The notes under the pieces: generated by a model
What the model was told of the DNA's origin: nothing
The model's database searches: none
What the model saw: only the letters and a program-made list of their open reading frames with translations
Origin: Bacteroidales bacterium UBA1035
GTDB lineage: Bacteria; Bacteroidota; Bacteroidia; Bacteroidales; Dysgonomonadaceae
Reading direction: 5' to 3'
NCBI GenBank assembly: GCA_002316835.1
Contig: DCEG01000107.1
Location: 1 to 53,172 of the forward strand
Length of the DNA stretch: 53,172 bases
In this document: piece by piece, positions 9,047-18,374 of the stretch
Layout: each line of letters starts with the position of its first letter
Numbering within the stretch: the stretch's first letter is position 1
Translations under genes and position numbers: made by a program

Positions 9047-9613
9047 ATGTCGGCCATCAAATTTTCACATATAACCTCTGCATATAATGAATATCTGGAC
9101 AGCTTGTATTCATATGCGTTAAATTTGGGGTTTGATGAGCAAACGGCGATGGACGCTATTCACGATGTTTTCTATAAAGTATGTATTCATCACTCTTCTT
9201 TGAATGAGATTGTTAGTTTTAAATCTTATCTTTTCAGGGCATTAAGGAATCGATTGATCGATATAAAACGAACTAATAAGAAAGAAATTGCTCCTATTAC
9301 CGATGAAGATGATGTGGTTGAGTTACTTCCTTTTCAGCTGCATGTCACTGTTGAGGATGCGTTAATCAAGAGGGAAGACGCGGAAGAGATACGGCTAAAA
9401 GTAGAAAATGTGCTTGATAGACTTACTGACCGCCAGCGTGAAATTGTTTACCTACGTTATATTCGGGAATACAGTTATGAAGAAATTGCAGAGATCATGC
9501 AAATATCTGTTCCTGCTTGCCGTAACCTGATCAGTAAATCGATTACCAAGTTGAAAGATTCTCCACTGCCTTTGGTATTATTCACATTAATCGTAAACGG
9601 GTATATCCGGTAA
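9047..9613 (+). CDS. ECF-type RNA polymerase sigma factor (FecI-like)
   Basis: The 188-residue protein has the two ECF sigma regions. Region 2 spans roughly 14-80 (DSLYSYALNLGFDEQTAMDA to FRALRNRLIDIKR), which binds core polymerase and the -10 element. Region 4 spans about 115-170, with a helix-turn-helix in YEEIAEIMQISVPACRNLIS. The C-terminal tail LPLVLFTLIVNGYIR is hydrophobic, as in several Bacteroidota FecI homologues. The next gene on the same strand is a FecR anti-sigma factor and then susC, the standard layout in which substrate binding by SusC/TonB signals through STN and FecR to free this sigma factor. The gap to fecR is 190 bp and AT rich. Confidence 0.92.
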   Translation: MSAIKFSHITSAYNEYLDSLYSYALNLGFDEQTAMDAIHDVFYKVCIHHSSLNEIVSFKSYLFRALRNRLIDIKRTNKKEIAPITDEDDVVELLPFQLHVTVEDALIKREDAEEIRLKVENVLDRLTDRQREIVYLRYIREYSYEEIAEIMQISVPACRNLISKSITKLKDSPLPLVLFTLIVNGYIR

Positions 9614-9803
9614 CTTTTTATCGATAAGTTAAAATATATCGTCAAGTGCAGTAGATGCAGTGAAAGTTTGCATGAGAATAATTTAATTTCAATAAAAATT
9701 ATTTTTTTTTAAAAAAAGTGATGATATTTGAGAGTTCTGTTCGTCTTATTAGTATAAGTGTTTTTTGAAAAGAGGGCGAAAGTATTTTTTTTGACAGTGA
9801 TCC

Positions 9804-10991
9804 ATGAGTTTAAAGATAAATAATGACCGTTTTATCCGTTTCATGAAAAATGAGAAGTTCATTGAGTGGAAATTACTTCCAACCGATGAGCTGAACGAAT
9901 ATTGGAACGAATATCTGCAATTACATCCTGATGAGGCGGCTGATGTGCAGTTGGCAGAGGAACACTTCAAACACGTAAATCTAGCACCTTTAAAGGTGTC
10001 GTCGGAAAAGAAGCAGAGAGCTTTTCTTCGTCTTGAGCGATCACTTGCTGCTTATAGTCGTAAACGAATTATTCTCCGTTTCTCCTACATTGCTGCAGCA
10101 TGCGTTGCGGTGTTGGTTTTGTCGATGCTAAACATTCAAAATAATGTAAACAGCCCGGAAGATAAACCGGTTGCATCGTCGGGATATATTGTAGGTCGCG
10201 AGTTGGAATCGGAAGATATTTTATTTATTACCGGAAACAGATCCAATTCTTTTCAAAACGACATAGAAATACAGCTTGATGGAAACACGGCAGCTCAGAT
10301 AAAGAGCGAAAATATGAAAGAGGCACAGATTTCCATTGAACAAAATGCGATGAACGTATTAATTGTACCTTATGGGAAACGTTCAAAAGTGACCTTATCC
10401 GACGGAACTCAGGTGTGGCTTAACTCAGGAACTACTATGGAATTTCCATCTGATTTCAAGGGAAATAAACGGGAAATATATCTTTCAGGGGAAATGTATA
10501 TTGAAGTAGCTCCCGATAAAAATAAATCTTTTTTTGTGCACACGTCGGGCTATGATGTGAAAGTTTATGGAACAAAGTTCAACGTGTCAACCTATCCCGG
10601 CTCAATTTCATCTGTTGTATTGGTGGAAGGAAGTGTAAGTTTACAATCTGCAGACAAACAAGAGTTGTTCTTATCGTCTAACAAGCAGGCCATTTACTCA
10701 GAAGAAACAGGGGATTTTGATACGCGTGAAGTCGACGTTCATTCATTCATTAGTTGGAAAAAGGGATATCTTACATTTGAAAATACCCCCGTGATAGAGG
10801 CGCTCAAACAAATTGAACGATATTATAACCTTTCTTTTAATTTTGGCGATGATGTATCTTTTCAAGGTTTGACCTGTACCGGAAAAATTATTCTCTCAGA
10901 GAATCTAGACAACGTGATGACGGCACTTTCTTTAATATCTGATACAAAATACAAAAGGGAGGATAAACAAATTTACATTTACAAAGAATAA
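9804..10991 (+). CDS. FecR-family anti-sigma factor
   Basis: A 395-residue inner-membrane protein. The cytoplasmic N-terminal part (1-90) should bind the upstream sigma factor. One transmembrane helix is seen at about 93-110 (FSYIAAACVAVLVLSML). The periplasmic FecR domain follows at about 185-285, with the characteristic VPYGKRSKVTLSDGTQVWL start, and then a DUF4974 domain near 320-395 (VIEALKQIERYYNLSF). DUF4974 is STN-like and contacts the SusC N-terminal domain. An ATG at 9843 (MKNEKF) is an alternative start. It lies between the sigma factor and susC. Confidence 0.92.
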   Translation: MSLKINNDRFIRFMKNEKFIEWKLLPTDELNEYWNEYLQLHPDEAADVQLAEEHFKHVNLAPLKVSSEKKQRAFLRLERSLAAYSRKRIILRFSYIAAACVAVLVLSMLNIQNNVNSPEDKPVASSGYIVGRELESEDILFITGNRSNSFQNDIEIQLDGNTAAQIKSENMKEAQISIEQNAMNVLIVPYGKRSKVTLSDGTQVWLNSGTTMEFPSDFKGNKREIYLSGEMYIEVAPDKNKSFFVHTSGYDVKVYGTKFNVSTYPGSISSVVLVEGSVSLQSADKQELFLSSNKQAIYSEETGDFDTREVDVHSFISWKKGYLTFENTPVIEALKQIERYYNLSFNFGDDVSFQGLTCTGKIILSENLDNVMTALSLISDTKYKREDKQIYIYKE

Positions 10992-11080
10992 TAAATCTTT
11001 AAATAATATGCCTATGGATGGATAAATAAACGATAACTAAAAAATCAATGCATAATTTTATACCCAAAGGGTAGATAAAA

Positions 11081-11109
11081 GTCGAACAGTAGTGCGAATA
11101 CTGTCCGAC
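11081..11109 (+). promoter_or_regulatory. stem-loop in the susC leader
   Basis: In the 169-bp fecR-susC gap an 11-bp stem (GTCGAACAGTA with TACTGTCCGAC, one A-C mismatch) closes a seven-base loop GTGCGAA. No U-run follows, so it is not a clear terminator. A small palindrome TACCC-AAA-GGGTA lies just before it at 11061-11073. Possible roles are mRNA stabilisation or processing between fecR and susC. Confidence 0.35.
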
Positions 11110-11160
11110 CAATAAAATTCTAATTACCTTGTATATCAATAATTAAAACAAAACAAAGAT

Positions 11161-14100
11161 ATGAATAAAAAATCTATTGCAGGCGACTGCCCTGTCAATA
11201 ATTTCAAGCGTGTGTTTAAAATCATGAAAGCGACCTTTATATTGCTATTTTTGAGTATTTTTTTTCTACAAGCTTCTACCGGATTTGCACAGAATACAGA
11301 ACTGTCGTTTGATGTGAAGTCTACTAGCATCCGGAAAGTATTTGATATGATCGAAAGTAAGAGTGATTATCGGTTTATCTTTGAAGGTAAAGCTACAGAA
11401 ATCACTAATAAAAGGATTGATCTCGTTATGAATGCAAAAAATATTGAGGAACTTCTCGATAAAGTATTGCACGGGACGACATTTAATTATAAAATATTAG
11501 ACAATCAGATTGTTGTTTATCGGGATGCAGCAAAGAAAAATGCTCCTGCCGGTGACGTTTCTAATACTGTGGCAAATGCTCCGCAGCAGAAAAGAGAGAT
11601 CAGGGGCCAGATCACCACAGTTGATGGAGAAACTGTGATTGGAGCCAACATCATTGAAGTAGGAACTACAAACGGTACAGTTACTGACAACAACGGAAAT
11701 TTTGTGCTTCAGGTTGCAGAAGGTGCTGTTATCCAAATCTCATATATCGGTTTTCTTGAACAGAACATTACTACCAGTGGAAGAAACGTTTTCGAGATTG
11801 TTTTGCTTGAAGATACTCAGGCGCTTGAAGATCTGGTTGTAGTGGGATACGGTGTGCAGAAGAGACGCCTTGTTACCGGTGCAAACGTTTCGGTAGGCTC
11901 CGATCAACTCGAAAACCAGCATTCCGTAAATGCCCTTGAGGCAATGCAGGCTTATGCACCCGGTGTTAATATCACACAGGCCTCCGGTATGCCCGGAGAA
12001 GGGTTTCAGGTAAATATTCGTGGATTGGGTACTATTGGTAACTCTGCCCCATTATATGTTATAGATGGTGTGGCAGGAGGAGATATCAATACACTCAACC
12101 CGTCAGACATTGAGTCGATAGATGTTCTAAAAGATGCTGCCTCCGCAGCCATCTACGGAGCTCGTGCTGCCAACGGTGTGATTTTAGTTACCACTAAGAC
12201 CGGGCGTAAGGGCAATATCGAAGTAAGCTATGATGGTTATTATGGCGTTCAGAATGTGGCAAAAATGCCTGAGTTACTTGACGCCAAACAATATATGGAA
12301 ATTTATAACGAAGAACGTGTACTGGCCAGAGGTGGAGATCCGAGCAATGCACTCGACTTTTCTGCTGTCATACCAGGGCTTTATCAGAAAATTATGAGTG
12401 GTGAGTGGAAAGGAACTAACTGGATGGAGGAAATTCAAAATAAAAATGCTCCGATTCAAAACCATGCTATCAATCTTTCCGGTGGTTCGGATCAGTCACT
12501 TTTCTCAATGGGATTCTCTTATACCACACAAGAAGGTATTCTGGGTAAACCCGTAGAACCACACAACGATAGATATACAGTACGCTTAAACAGCGACCAT
12601 GTAATATACAAGAAGAGCGGTCTGGATATCATAAAAGTTGGTGAAACTTTTAACTATAGTTACCGTAAGCGATCAGGTATCGCTATTGGAGGCATGTACT
12701 ACAATGACATTCGTAATATGCTCACCGGTAGCCCTCTGGTACCTGCTTATAACAGTCAGGGAGAATTTTTCGCAAGAGAAGATGTTAAAGCATCAGGACT
12801 TGAGTCTCTCTCTTCCAGAATTTACAATCCGTTGGCTCAAATGGCGCTTAACAGAGGTATGAATGAAACATACAACTACAATATTAATAGCAATGCATAT
12901 CTTGAGGTTCAACCAATTAAGGACCTTATTTTAAGAAGCAGTTTTGGCTATAGAATGTTTTCCGACGCATACAGAAGTTATCAGCCGGCTTATGATCTGG
13001 CTGGAGATGCAACCTTAAGCCCGGGACGTATTACTCAAAGCGGAGGCAGTGGATACGCCTGGACCCTAGATAATACTATTAGTTATAAAATCAGTTACGA
13101 CAGTCACAATTTTGATGCCCTGTTGGGACAATCGGTTGAAAAATGGGGGTATGGACTAAATATGTCGGGCACCAATGCCTATCCTACATTTGTTGGCTTC
13201 CAACATGCCTATTTAAGCAATACCGATGGGCTCACCTCTGGTGTAACCAGCATTTCAGGAGGTCCTCATCCGCAAGGTGCTCTTGCATCTTTCTTTGGTA
13301 GGGTAAATTACGACTACCGCGAGAAATATATGTTGACGTTGGTGATGCGCGCAGACGGTTCATCTAACTTTGCAAAAGGAAATCAATGGGGGTATTTCCC
13401 CTCAGTTTCTGCCGGATGGGTACTCACCGAAGAAGATTTTTGGGCAGATAATAGTGTAATGAATTTTCTGAAGTTGCGTGCCAGCTGGGGACAAAACGGT
13501 AATGCTGATATTGCTCCTTTCCAATATATGAGCCTTGTTGCATTTGATGCTCAAAACAATTATAGATTTGGCAGTGATCGAAACAAAATGCAACTTGGAG
13601 GTTATCCTGCTATTCTTCCAAACCCGGATGTATCATGGGAGACTTCAGAACAATTAAATATCGGATTTGATGCTTACTTCTTCAATACAAGGTTGCAAAC
13701 ATCTTTAGATTATTATATCAAAACAACCCGAGACTGGCTTTTGCGTCAACCGGTAGCAGATATTCAAGGACCACAAGGTGCATTTGTCAATGCAGGTGAC
13801 ATTGAAAACAAGGGTCTTGAACTTGGGCTGAAATGGACTGACAAAATCGGCGATTTCACATATGGAGCTCATCTCAATCTGTCTCACAACGAAAATAAGG
13901 TAACCCGTATGGGTGATAACAGCGGCTTCATTGAAAGTAATCCCAACATTATCTCACAAGGGACAGAGCCTGTTTGGCGCGTTCAGGTGGATTATCCGGT
14001 TGGATACTTTTACGGTTACAAAACCGAAGGTGTTTTTCAAAACGCACAGCAGATAAGCAGTTGGACTAAGGGGTTCTTGCAAGACAATCCTCAGCCGGGC

Positions 14101-14667
14101 GATCTTATTTTTTCCGATATCAATGGAGATAACGAAGTGACCCCTGAAGATAAAACCTTGATTGGTAATCCTCATCCAAAGATCCGCACAGGATTTGGCA
14201 TCAATTTAGGATATAAAGGATTTGACTTTGCCATAACAGGAAAGGGTGCCTTTGGACATCAGATACTTAAGTCTTACCGCTCTTTTGCAGATAATGAATT
14301 CCATAATTATACAACCGATATTCTTGGACGCTGGACGGGCGAAGGTACCTCCAACAAATTACCGCGTTTAACTGCCGGTAATGGAACTAACCGCATGAGC
14401 GTATCAGACCTCTATATTGAAGATGGCGATTATATTAGGATTCAAGACATTACATTAGGTTATGATTTTAAGAATCTGTTTCCAACGATGCCATTCGGGC
14501 AGGCGCGCCTTTATATAACCGGCCGCAATTTATTTACATTTACTAACTACTCTGGTATGGATCCCGAGGTGGGTTATGGAGACGCTCAACCGTTTGTTTC
14601 GGGTATTGATTTGGGTTTCTACCCAGCCCCTTCAAGTATCCTTGTTGGAGTTAATCTGAAATTTTAA
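11161..14667 (+). CDS. SusC/RagA-family TonB-dependent outer-membrane transporter with STN domain
   Basis: 1168 residues. A 21-residue leader precedes a second Met (11224) that opens a standard signal peptide (MKATFILLFLSIFF); the longer start is common in FecI/FecR-linked SusC proteins, so I keep 11161. The STN signalling domain lies at about 45-118, a carboxypeptidase-D-like beta-sandwich at about 146-222, the plug at about 230-345 (VVVGYGVQKRRLVTGA; GANGVILVTTKTG) and the 22-strand barrel to the end, closing with the typical VGVNLKF. It imports a substrate captured by SusD using TonB energy, and its STN domain signals to FecR. It pairs with the susD gene 8 bp downstream. Confidence 0.96.
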   Translation: MNKKSIAGDCPVNNFKRVFKIMKATFILLFLSIFFLQASTGFAQNTELSFDVKSTSIRKVFDMIESKSDYRFIFEGKATEITNKRIDLVMNAKNIEELLDKVLHGTTFNYKILDNQIVVYRDAAKKNAPAGDVSNTVANAPQQKREIRGQITTVDGETVIGANIIEVGTTNGTVTDNNGNFVLQVAEGAVIQISYIGFLEQNITTSGRNVFEIVLLEDTQALEDLVVVGYGVQKRRLVTGANVSVGSDQLENQHSVNALEAMQAYAPGVNITQASGMPGEGFQVNIRGLGTIGNSAPLYVIDGVAGGDINTLNPSDIESIDVLKDAASAAIYGARAANGVILVTTKTGRKGNIEVSYDGYYGVQNVAKMPELLDAKQYMEIYNEERVLARGGDPSNALDFSAVIPGLYQKIMSGEWKGTNWMEEIQNKNAPIQNHAINLSGGSDQSLFSMGFSYTTQEGILGKPVEPHNDRYTVRLNSDHVIYKKSGLDIIKVGETFNYSYRKRSGIAIGGMYYNDIRNMLTGSPLVPAYNSQGEFFAREDVKASGLESLSSRIYNPLAQMALNRGMNETYNYNINSNAYLEVQPIKDLILRSSFGYRMFSDAYRSYQPAYDLAGDATLSPGRITQSGGSGYAWTLDNTISYKISYDSHNFDALLGQSVEKWGYGLNMSGTNAYPTFVGFQHAYLSNTDGLTSGVTSISGGPHPQGALASFFGRVNYDYREKYMLTLVMRADGSSNFAKGNQWGYFPSVSAGWVLTEEDFWADNSVMNFLKLRASWGQNGNADIAPFQYMSLVAFDAQNNYRFGSDRNKMQLGGYPAILPNPDVSWETSEQLNIGFDAYFFNTRLQTSLDYYIKTTRDWLLRQPVADIQGPQGAFVNAGDIENKGLELGLKWTDKIGDFTYGAHLNLSHNENKVTRMGDNSGFIESNPNIISQGTEPVWRVQVDYPVGYFYGYKTEGVFQNAQQISSWTKGFLQDNPQPGDLIFSDINGDNEVTPEDKTLIGNPHPKIRTGFGINLGYKGFDFAITGKGAFGHQILKSYRSFADNEFHNYTTDILGRWTGEGTSNKLPRLTAGNGTNRMSVSDLYIEDGDYIRIQDITLGYDFKNLFPTMPFGQARLYITGRNLFTFTNYSGMDPEVGYGDAQPFVSGIDLGFYPAPSSILVGVNLKF

Positions 14668-14675
14668 ATACATTG

Positions 14676-16415
14676 ATGATTATGAAAAAAATAATATATA
14701 TTATCATATTTGCACTTATAGTTGTCGGATGCGACGATTTCCTGAATTTTGCCCCACTTACAGATAAAACCTCAGCCAACTTCCCAAATACAAGTGAAGA
14801 GGTAAAACAGATGATGGCCGGTATTTATACAACAATGAATAACGAACATCAACTTACAGACATGAGTTATTTATTTGTGTGTGAGGTTGCCAGTGATGAA
14901 AAACTGGGAGGTGGTGGAGTAAATGACGTAAAAGCGCAAGCTTACGAGGCATTTATGTATTCTGATCCAGATATGCTCAAACATAACTGGGAAACTACTT
15001 ACGAGGGTATTCATCGTGCCAACTTTGCTATTGAGAAATTGAATGAATTGGCTGATGGAATCCTGGCGGAGGATGCGAAAGATCAATACAAGGGAGAAGC
15101 TCACTTCTTAAGAGCATTTTTCTATCACCGCCTGGCTACACTTTATGGCAGTGTTCCATTGAAAATCACTACAGAACCGGCAGATCTCGGAGGTGCTTCT
15201 GCTGATGAAATTTTCGGACAGATTGCTTCAGACCTTAAGGCTGCTGTAACGTTTCTTCCGAGTACTCCATATTCCAACACAGAGGATGGACATGTAACGC
15301 GCTGGGCAGCACAGGCAATGATGGCAAGAGTATGGTTGTTCTATACAGGCTTCTATCAGAAGAGTGATTTGCCATTGGCAGAAGGAGGTAGTGTAACCAA
15401 ACAGGAAGTAACCGGCATGCTGGATGACTGTATCAGCAACAGCGGACATACTCTGGTAGGAGATTTTCATGAGTTGTGGCCCTATACTAACTCGCTGACC
15501 ATTCAAGATTACCCTTACATTCAGGATTATATGGCTGAAACGGGCAAGGATCTTACCTATGCCAGTGACAACGGAGCCCGTAACCCCGAAACACTCTTCG
15601 CTCTTAAGTTCTCTAATTTCGCAGACTGGGATATTCGTAGGGGATATGCTAATCAGTATCAGTTATATTTTGCGCTTCGCGGACTACAACCACTTGCCAA
15701 CACTTATCCATTTGCTGGTGGTTGGGGACAAGGTAACTCTATACCGAAAACAGTCGTGGATCAGTGGTTGGATGATGAACCGGAAGATCCGAGACTATGG
15801 GCATCGGTGCTTGATATTGAAGCGGAGCTGCCCAATTATGCTAAAGGGCAGTGGGACTTTGTCTTGGAAAGTAATTACTGGGGTAAGAAATACAACGGTA
15901 TATCCGCTCGTGAAGGTAACAAGTACTTCAACGACTATAGTGTGATTATGTATGGCAACAAAGATAACCAGCAATTGTCGCATGGTGACGACTTGGTGTT
16001 CATCCGCTTCGCCGATGTCTTGCTGATGATGGCTGAGTTAAGTGGAGACGCTGCCTACATGAACCGCGTTCGTAGCCGCGCCGGATTACCCGATAAGCCC
16101 TATTCCTTAGAGAATATACAGAAGGAGCGCCGATACGAACTTGCTTTTGAGGGTCTTAGATGGAACGATATGCGTCGTTGGGGTTCTGATTATGCGAAAT
16201 CTGCATTAGAATCACAAATTGGTGCTCCAATTTACAACTACGGTAATGCTACCGTGTATAAAGGGCTCAATCCCAAAGGATACAGTGCGCGGTACGACGA
16301 GACCAAAGGTTTTTTCCCCATCCCTCAATCACAAATCAATCTTTCTAATGGTTTGCTGGATCAAATTGAAGGATACCGTGATGGGCAAGGTCTCTATCCG
16401 GGATTCAGTAACTAA
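14676..16415 (+). CDS. SusD/RagB-family substrate-binding lipoprotein
   Basis: About 580 residues with a lipoprotein signal MKKIIYIIIFALIVVGC (anchor Cys followed by DDFL, as usual for SusD). ATGs at 14676 and 14682 are both possible. The tetratricopeptide-like helical core is recognisable: GEAHFLRAFFYHRLATLYG, then the SusD domain with VFIRFADVLLMMAE and a C-terminal KERRYELAFEGLRWNDMRRW block that is diagnostic of the family. It caps SusC on the cell surface and binds the incoming glycan. It is the last gene of the rightward unit, ending at a strong terminator. Confidence 0.95.
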   Translation: MIMKKIIYIIIFALIVVGCDDFLNFAPLTDKTSANFPNTSEEVKQMMAGIYTTMNNEHQLTDMSYLFVCEVASDEKLGGGGVNDVKAQAYEAFMYSDPDMLKHNWETTYEGIHRANFAIEKLNELADGILAEDAKDQYKGEAHFLRAFFYHRLATLYGSVPLKITTEPADLGGASADEIFGQIASDLKAAVTFLPSTPYSNTEDGHVTRWAAQAMMARVWLFYTGFYQKSDLPLAEGGSVTKQEVTGMLDDCISNSGHTLVGDFHELWPYTNSLTIQDYPYIQDYMAETGKDLTYASDNGARNPETLFALKFSNFADWDIRRGYANQYQLYFALRGLQPLANTYPFAGGWGQGNSIPKTVVDQWLDDEPEDPRLWASVLDIEAELPNYAKGQWDFVLESNYWGKKYNGISAREGNKYFNDYSVIMYGNKDNQQLSHGDDLVFIRFADVLLMMAELSGDAAYMNRVRSRAGLPDKPYSLENIQKERRYELAFEGLRWNDMRRWGSDYAKSALESQIGAPIYNYGNATVYKGLNPKGYSARYDETKGFFPIPQSQINLSNGLLDQIEGYRDGQGLYPGFSN

Positions 16416-16455
16416 ACAAAAAGAGTTTCCCGGTTAAGTAATTAATAAACTTAGT

Positions 16456-16490
16456 AAAAAAGAGCTGACACTGATTTCAGCTCTTTTTTT
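16456..16490. terminator. bidirectional terminator after susD
   Basis: A 13-bp perfect stem (AAAAAAGAGCTGA with TCAGCTCTTTTTT) with an eight-base loop lies 40 bp after the susD stop. Both strands have a U-run, so it can also end the leftward unit that finishes at 16544. Confidence 0.85.
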
Positions 16491-16543
16491 AATTTTACTC
16501 GTACGGTGTACAATTTATAAAGTAAGTTGTGTTTTCATTGTTT

Positions 16544-17044
16544 CTATTCCCTGAAAATATCTATTCTTCTTGCTGCCTCCAGCAGAGGTAAGGGTATAGC
16601 GATAAGATCTATGGAGTAATGGTTTAGTTTATTAGAAGGAGAGTTATTGCTTACAAGCCGAACATCTCTTACAGATCTCGTTCTCGATCCCAATAAGTTA
16701 CCATTTTCATCATAAAAATCTAAAACAATAAATCTTTCGCTTTTCAGAAGGTTGCCGGATTGTGGTGTATCTATTTCTCCGTTTTTTACCGTAAATTCCA
16801 GGTGGAAAGATTCATAACCATAGCCGTATCCGTATGCACCATCGTTGTGTCCTCCCCAATCGTAAAACCGTTCGGCTCTTTTTGAAATTACTTGATTTGT
16901 TATTTCAAGTTCCACGCCATGCGAAGTAATAACATAATCTGTTCTTACTCCACCAAGCTTTTCCGATAGGGTCTGAGCGTGAAGGAAACTGCTCAATAAC
17001 AGATTTACGCTGATGATACAAATGATTGTGGTAAGCTTTTTCAT
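16544..17044 (-). CDS. secreted hypothetical protein
   Basis: 166 residues from the ATG at 17042-17044. A longer frame reaches 17071 but would overlap the preceding gene and hide the signal peptide, which clearly begins MKKLTTIICIISVNLLLSSF and ends near LHAQ. The mature part is beta-rich and has a Gly/Tyr stretch (GAYGYGYGYES). No domain is recognised. It follows the glycerate kinase gene by 19 bp and is probably the last gene of that leftward unit. Confidence 0.75.
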   Translation of the reverse strand: MKKLTTIICIISVNLLLSSFLHAQTLSEKLGGVRTDYVITSHGVELEITNQVISKRAERFYDWGGHNDGAYGYGYGYESFHLEFTVKNGEIDTPQSGNLLKSERFIVLDFYDENGNLLGSRTRSVRDVRLVSNNSPSNKLNHYSIDLIAIPLPLLEAARRIDIFRE

Positions 17045-17063
17045 TATTTCTTGTAAAAAAGGA

Positions 17064-18374
17064 TTATTCAATTAAAACCACAATAATATCCATCACGTTC
17101 GTTTTGGTATTTCCCGAGATAATATGACCGCCGATTTTTTTGAAAAAGTGATAAGAATCGGAGTTTTGGAGAAAAACTAGCGGATTGACGTTTTTTCTTG
17201 CAGCAATTCTCATAGTTTCTTTATCGATAACTGCTCCTGCTGCACTTGTAGGGCCATCAGTTCCATCTGTCCCGGCACAAAGGATAGTGATGTCTTCTGT
17301 CTGCTCTATTTTTGTAGATAAATATAAAGCCAAGTGCTGATTACGCCCCCCGAGTCCGTCTCCAGAAACTTTTACCGTAGGCTCTCCGCCGAAAAGCAGG
17401 CAAATTGGGTTTTCAAGTTTATTCTTACGATAATTGTCGATATTTTCCAATATGAAATCTGCCACTTCAATGTAACCTCCTTGCAAACTGTCAGTAACAA
17501 CGTGCGTTTCAAAACCAAATTCGGTTGCTTTTTTTGCCGCATTTTCCAGTGCAATGATATTACTTCCGATAATGTAATTATGCACGTTTTGAAAAATCGG
17601 ATTATCAGGTTCAGGAATTTCAGAGATTAACCCGGCTGATCCTTTTTGTAGATGATGCAGCATTGAGTCCGGGAGAGCATTTTGGAGGGAATATTTTTCA
17701 ACAACCGTAAGCGCATCTTTAAAAGTGCTTGAATCTCCAACTGTTGGTCCCGATGCAATTACATCCAATTTATCACCAATTACATCTGACAAAATTAGGC
17801 TAACTGTGGTTGCCGGATAAATCGCTTTGGCTAACTGTCCACCTTTTACATTGGATAAGTGTTTCCGAACTGTGTTAATTTCAGTAATATCTGCACCGCA
17901 TTTTACCAATAATTCATTTGTCCGTTTTAAATCATCAAGCGTTGCACCTTTTGGGAAATCGGCCATCAACGCTGATGCTCCTCCCGATATCAGGCAAGTT
18001 ACCAAATCATCTTCCTTGGCTTTCCTGGCAATATCAAGCATTCGTTCTGTACCTTTCACGCCTTCGGCGTCAGGTATAGGGTGCCCTGCTTCGGTAAGCG
18101 TCAGGTATTTCAACTCTGTTCCGTGTCCGTATTTGGTGATAACATGTCCATCATATAATTTTTCCTCTAAAATATTTTCTACTTCTTTTGCCATCATTGC
18201 AGCTGCTTTTCCGGCTGCCAAAACGTAAATATGCGAAAAATCGGATAACAGAAATGTTTCTTCCGCGATTTGCAACACATCACCGCTGAGTTTTACCTGC
18301 GATCGTATCAGCTTTTCCGGCAGAACACTTTCTACTCCGGCAAGAAATATTTCTTCGGCTATTTTTCTCATCAA
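17064..18374 (-). CDS. glycerate 2-kinase, MOFRL family
   Basis: 436 residues matching the two-domain class II glycerate kinase (GckA/TtuD type). The N-terminal half has the glycine-rich CLISGGASALMADFPKG block and the C-terminal half LFGGEPTVKVSGDGLGGRNQ and CAGTDGTDGPTSAAGAVID, which is the MOFRL domain signature. It phosphorylates D-glycerate to 2-phosphoglycerate with ATP; older annotation calls such proteins hydroxypyruvate reductase. Its ATG directly abuts the stop of the GntP permease gene (18375), which suggests translational coupling and a joint role in uptake and use of glycerate or a related sugar acid. Confidence 0.88.
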   Translation of the reverse strand: MMRKIAEEIFLAGVESVLPEKLIRSQVKLSGDVLQIAEETFLLSDFSHIYVLAAGKAAAMMAKEVENILEEKLYDGHVITKYGHGTELKYLTLTEAGHPIPDAEGVKGTERMLDIARKAKEDDLVTCLISGGASALMADFPKGATLDDLKRTNELLVKCGADITEINTVRKHLSNVKGGQLAKAIYPATTVSLILSDVIGDKLDVIASGPTVGDSSTFKDALTVVEKYSLQNALPDSMLHHLQKGSAGLISEIPEPDNPIFQNVHNYIIGSNIIALENAAKKATEFGFETHVVTDSLQGGYIEVADFILENIDNYRKNKLENPICLLFGGEPTVKVSGDGLGGRNQHLALYLSTKIEQTEDITILCAGTDGTDGPTSAAGAVIDKETMRIAARKNVNPLVFLQNSDSYHFFKKIGGHIISGNTKTNVMDIIVVLIE

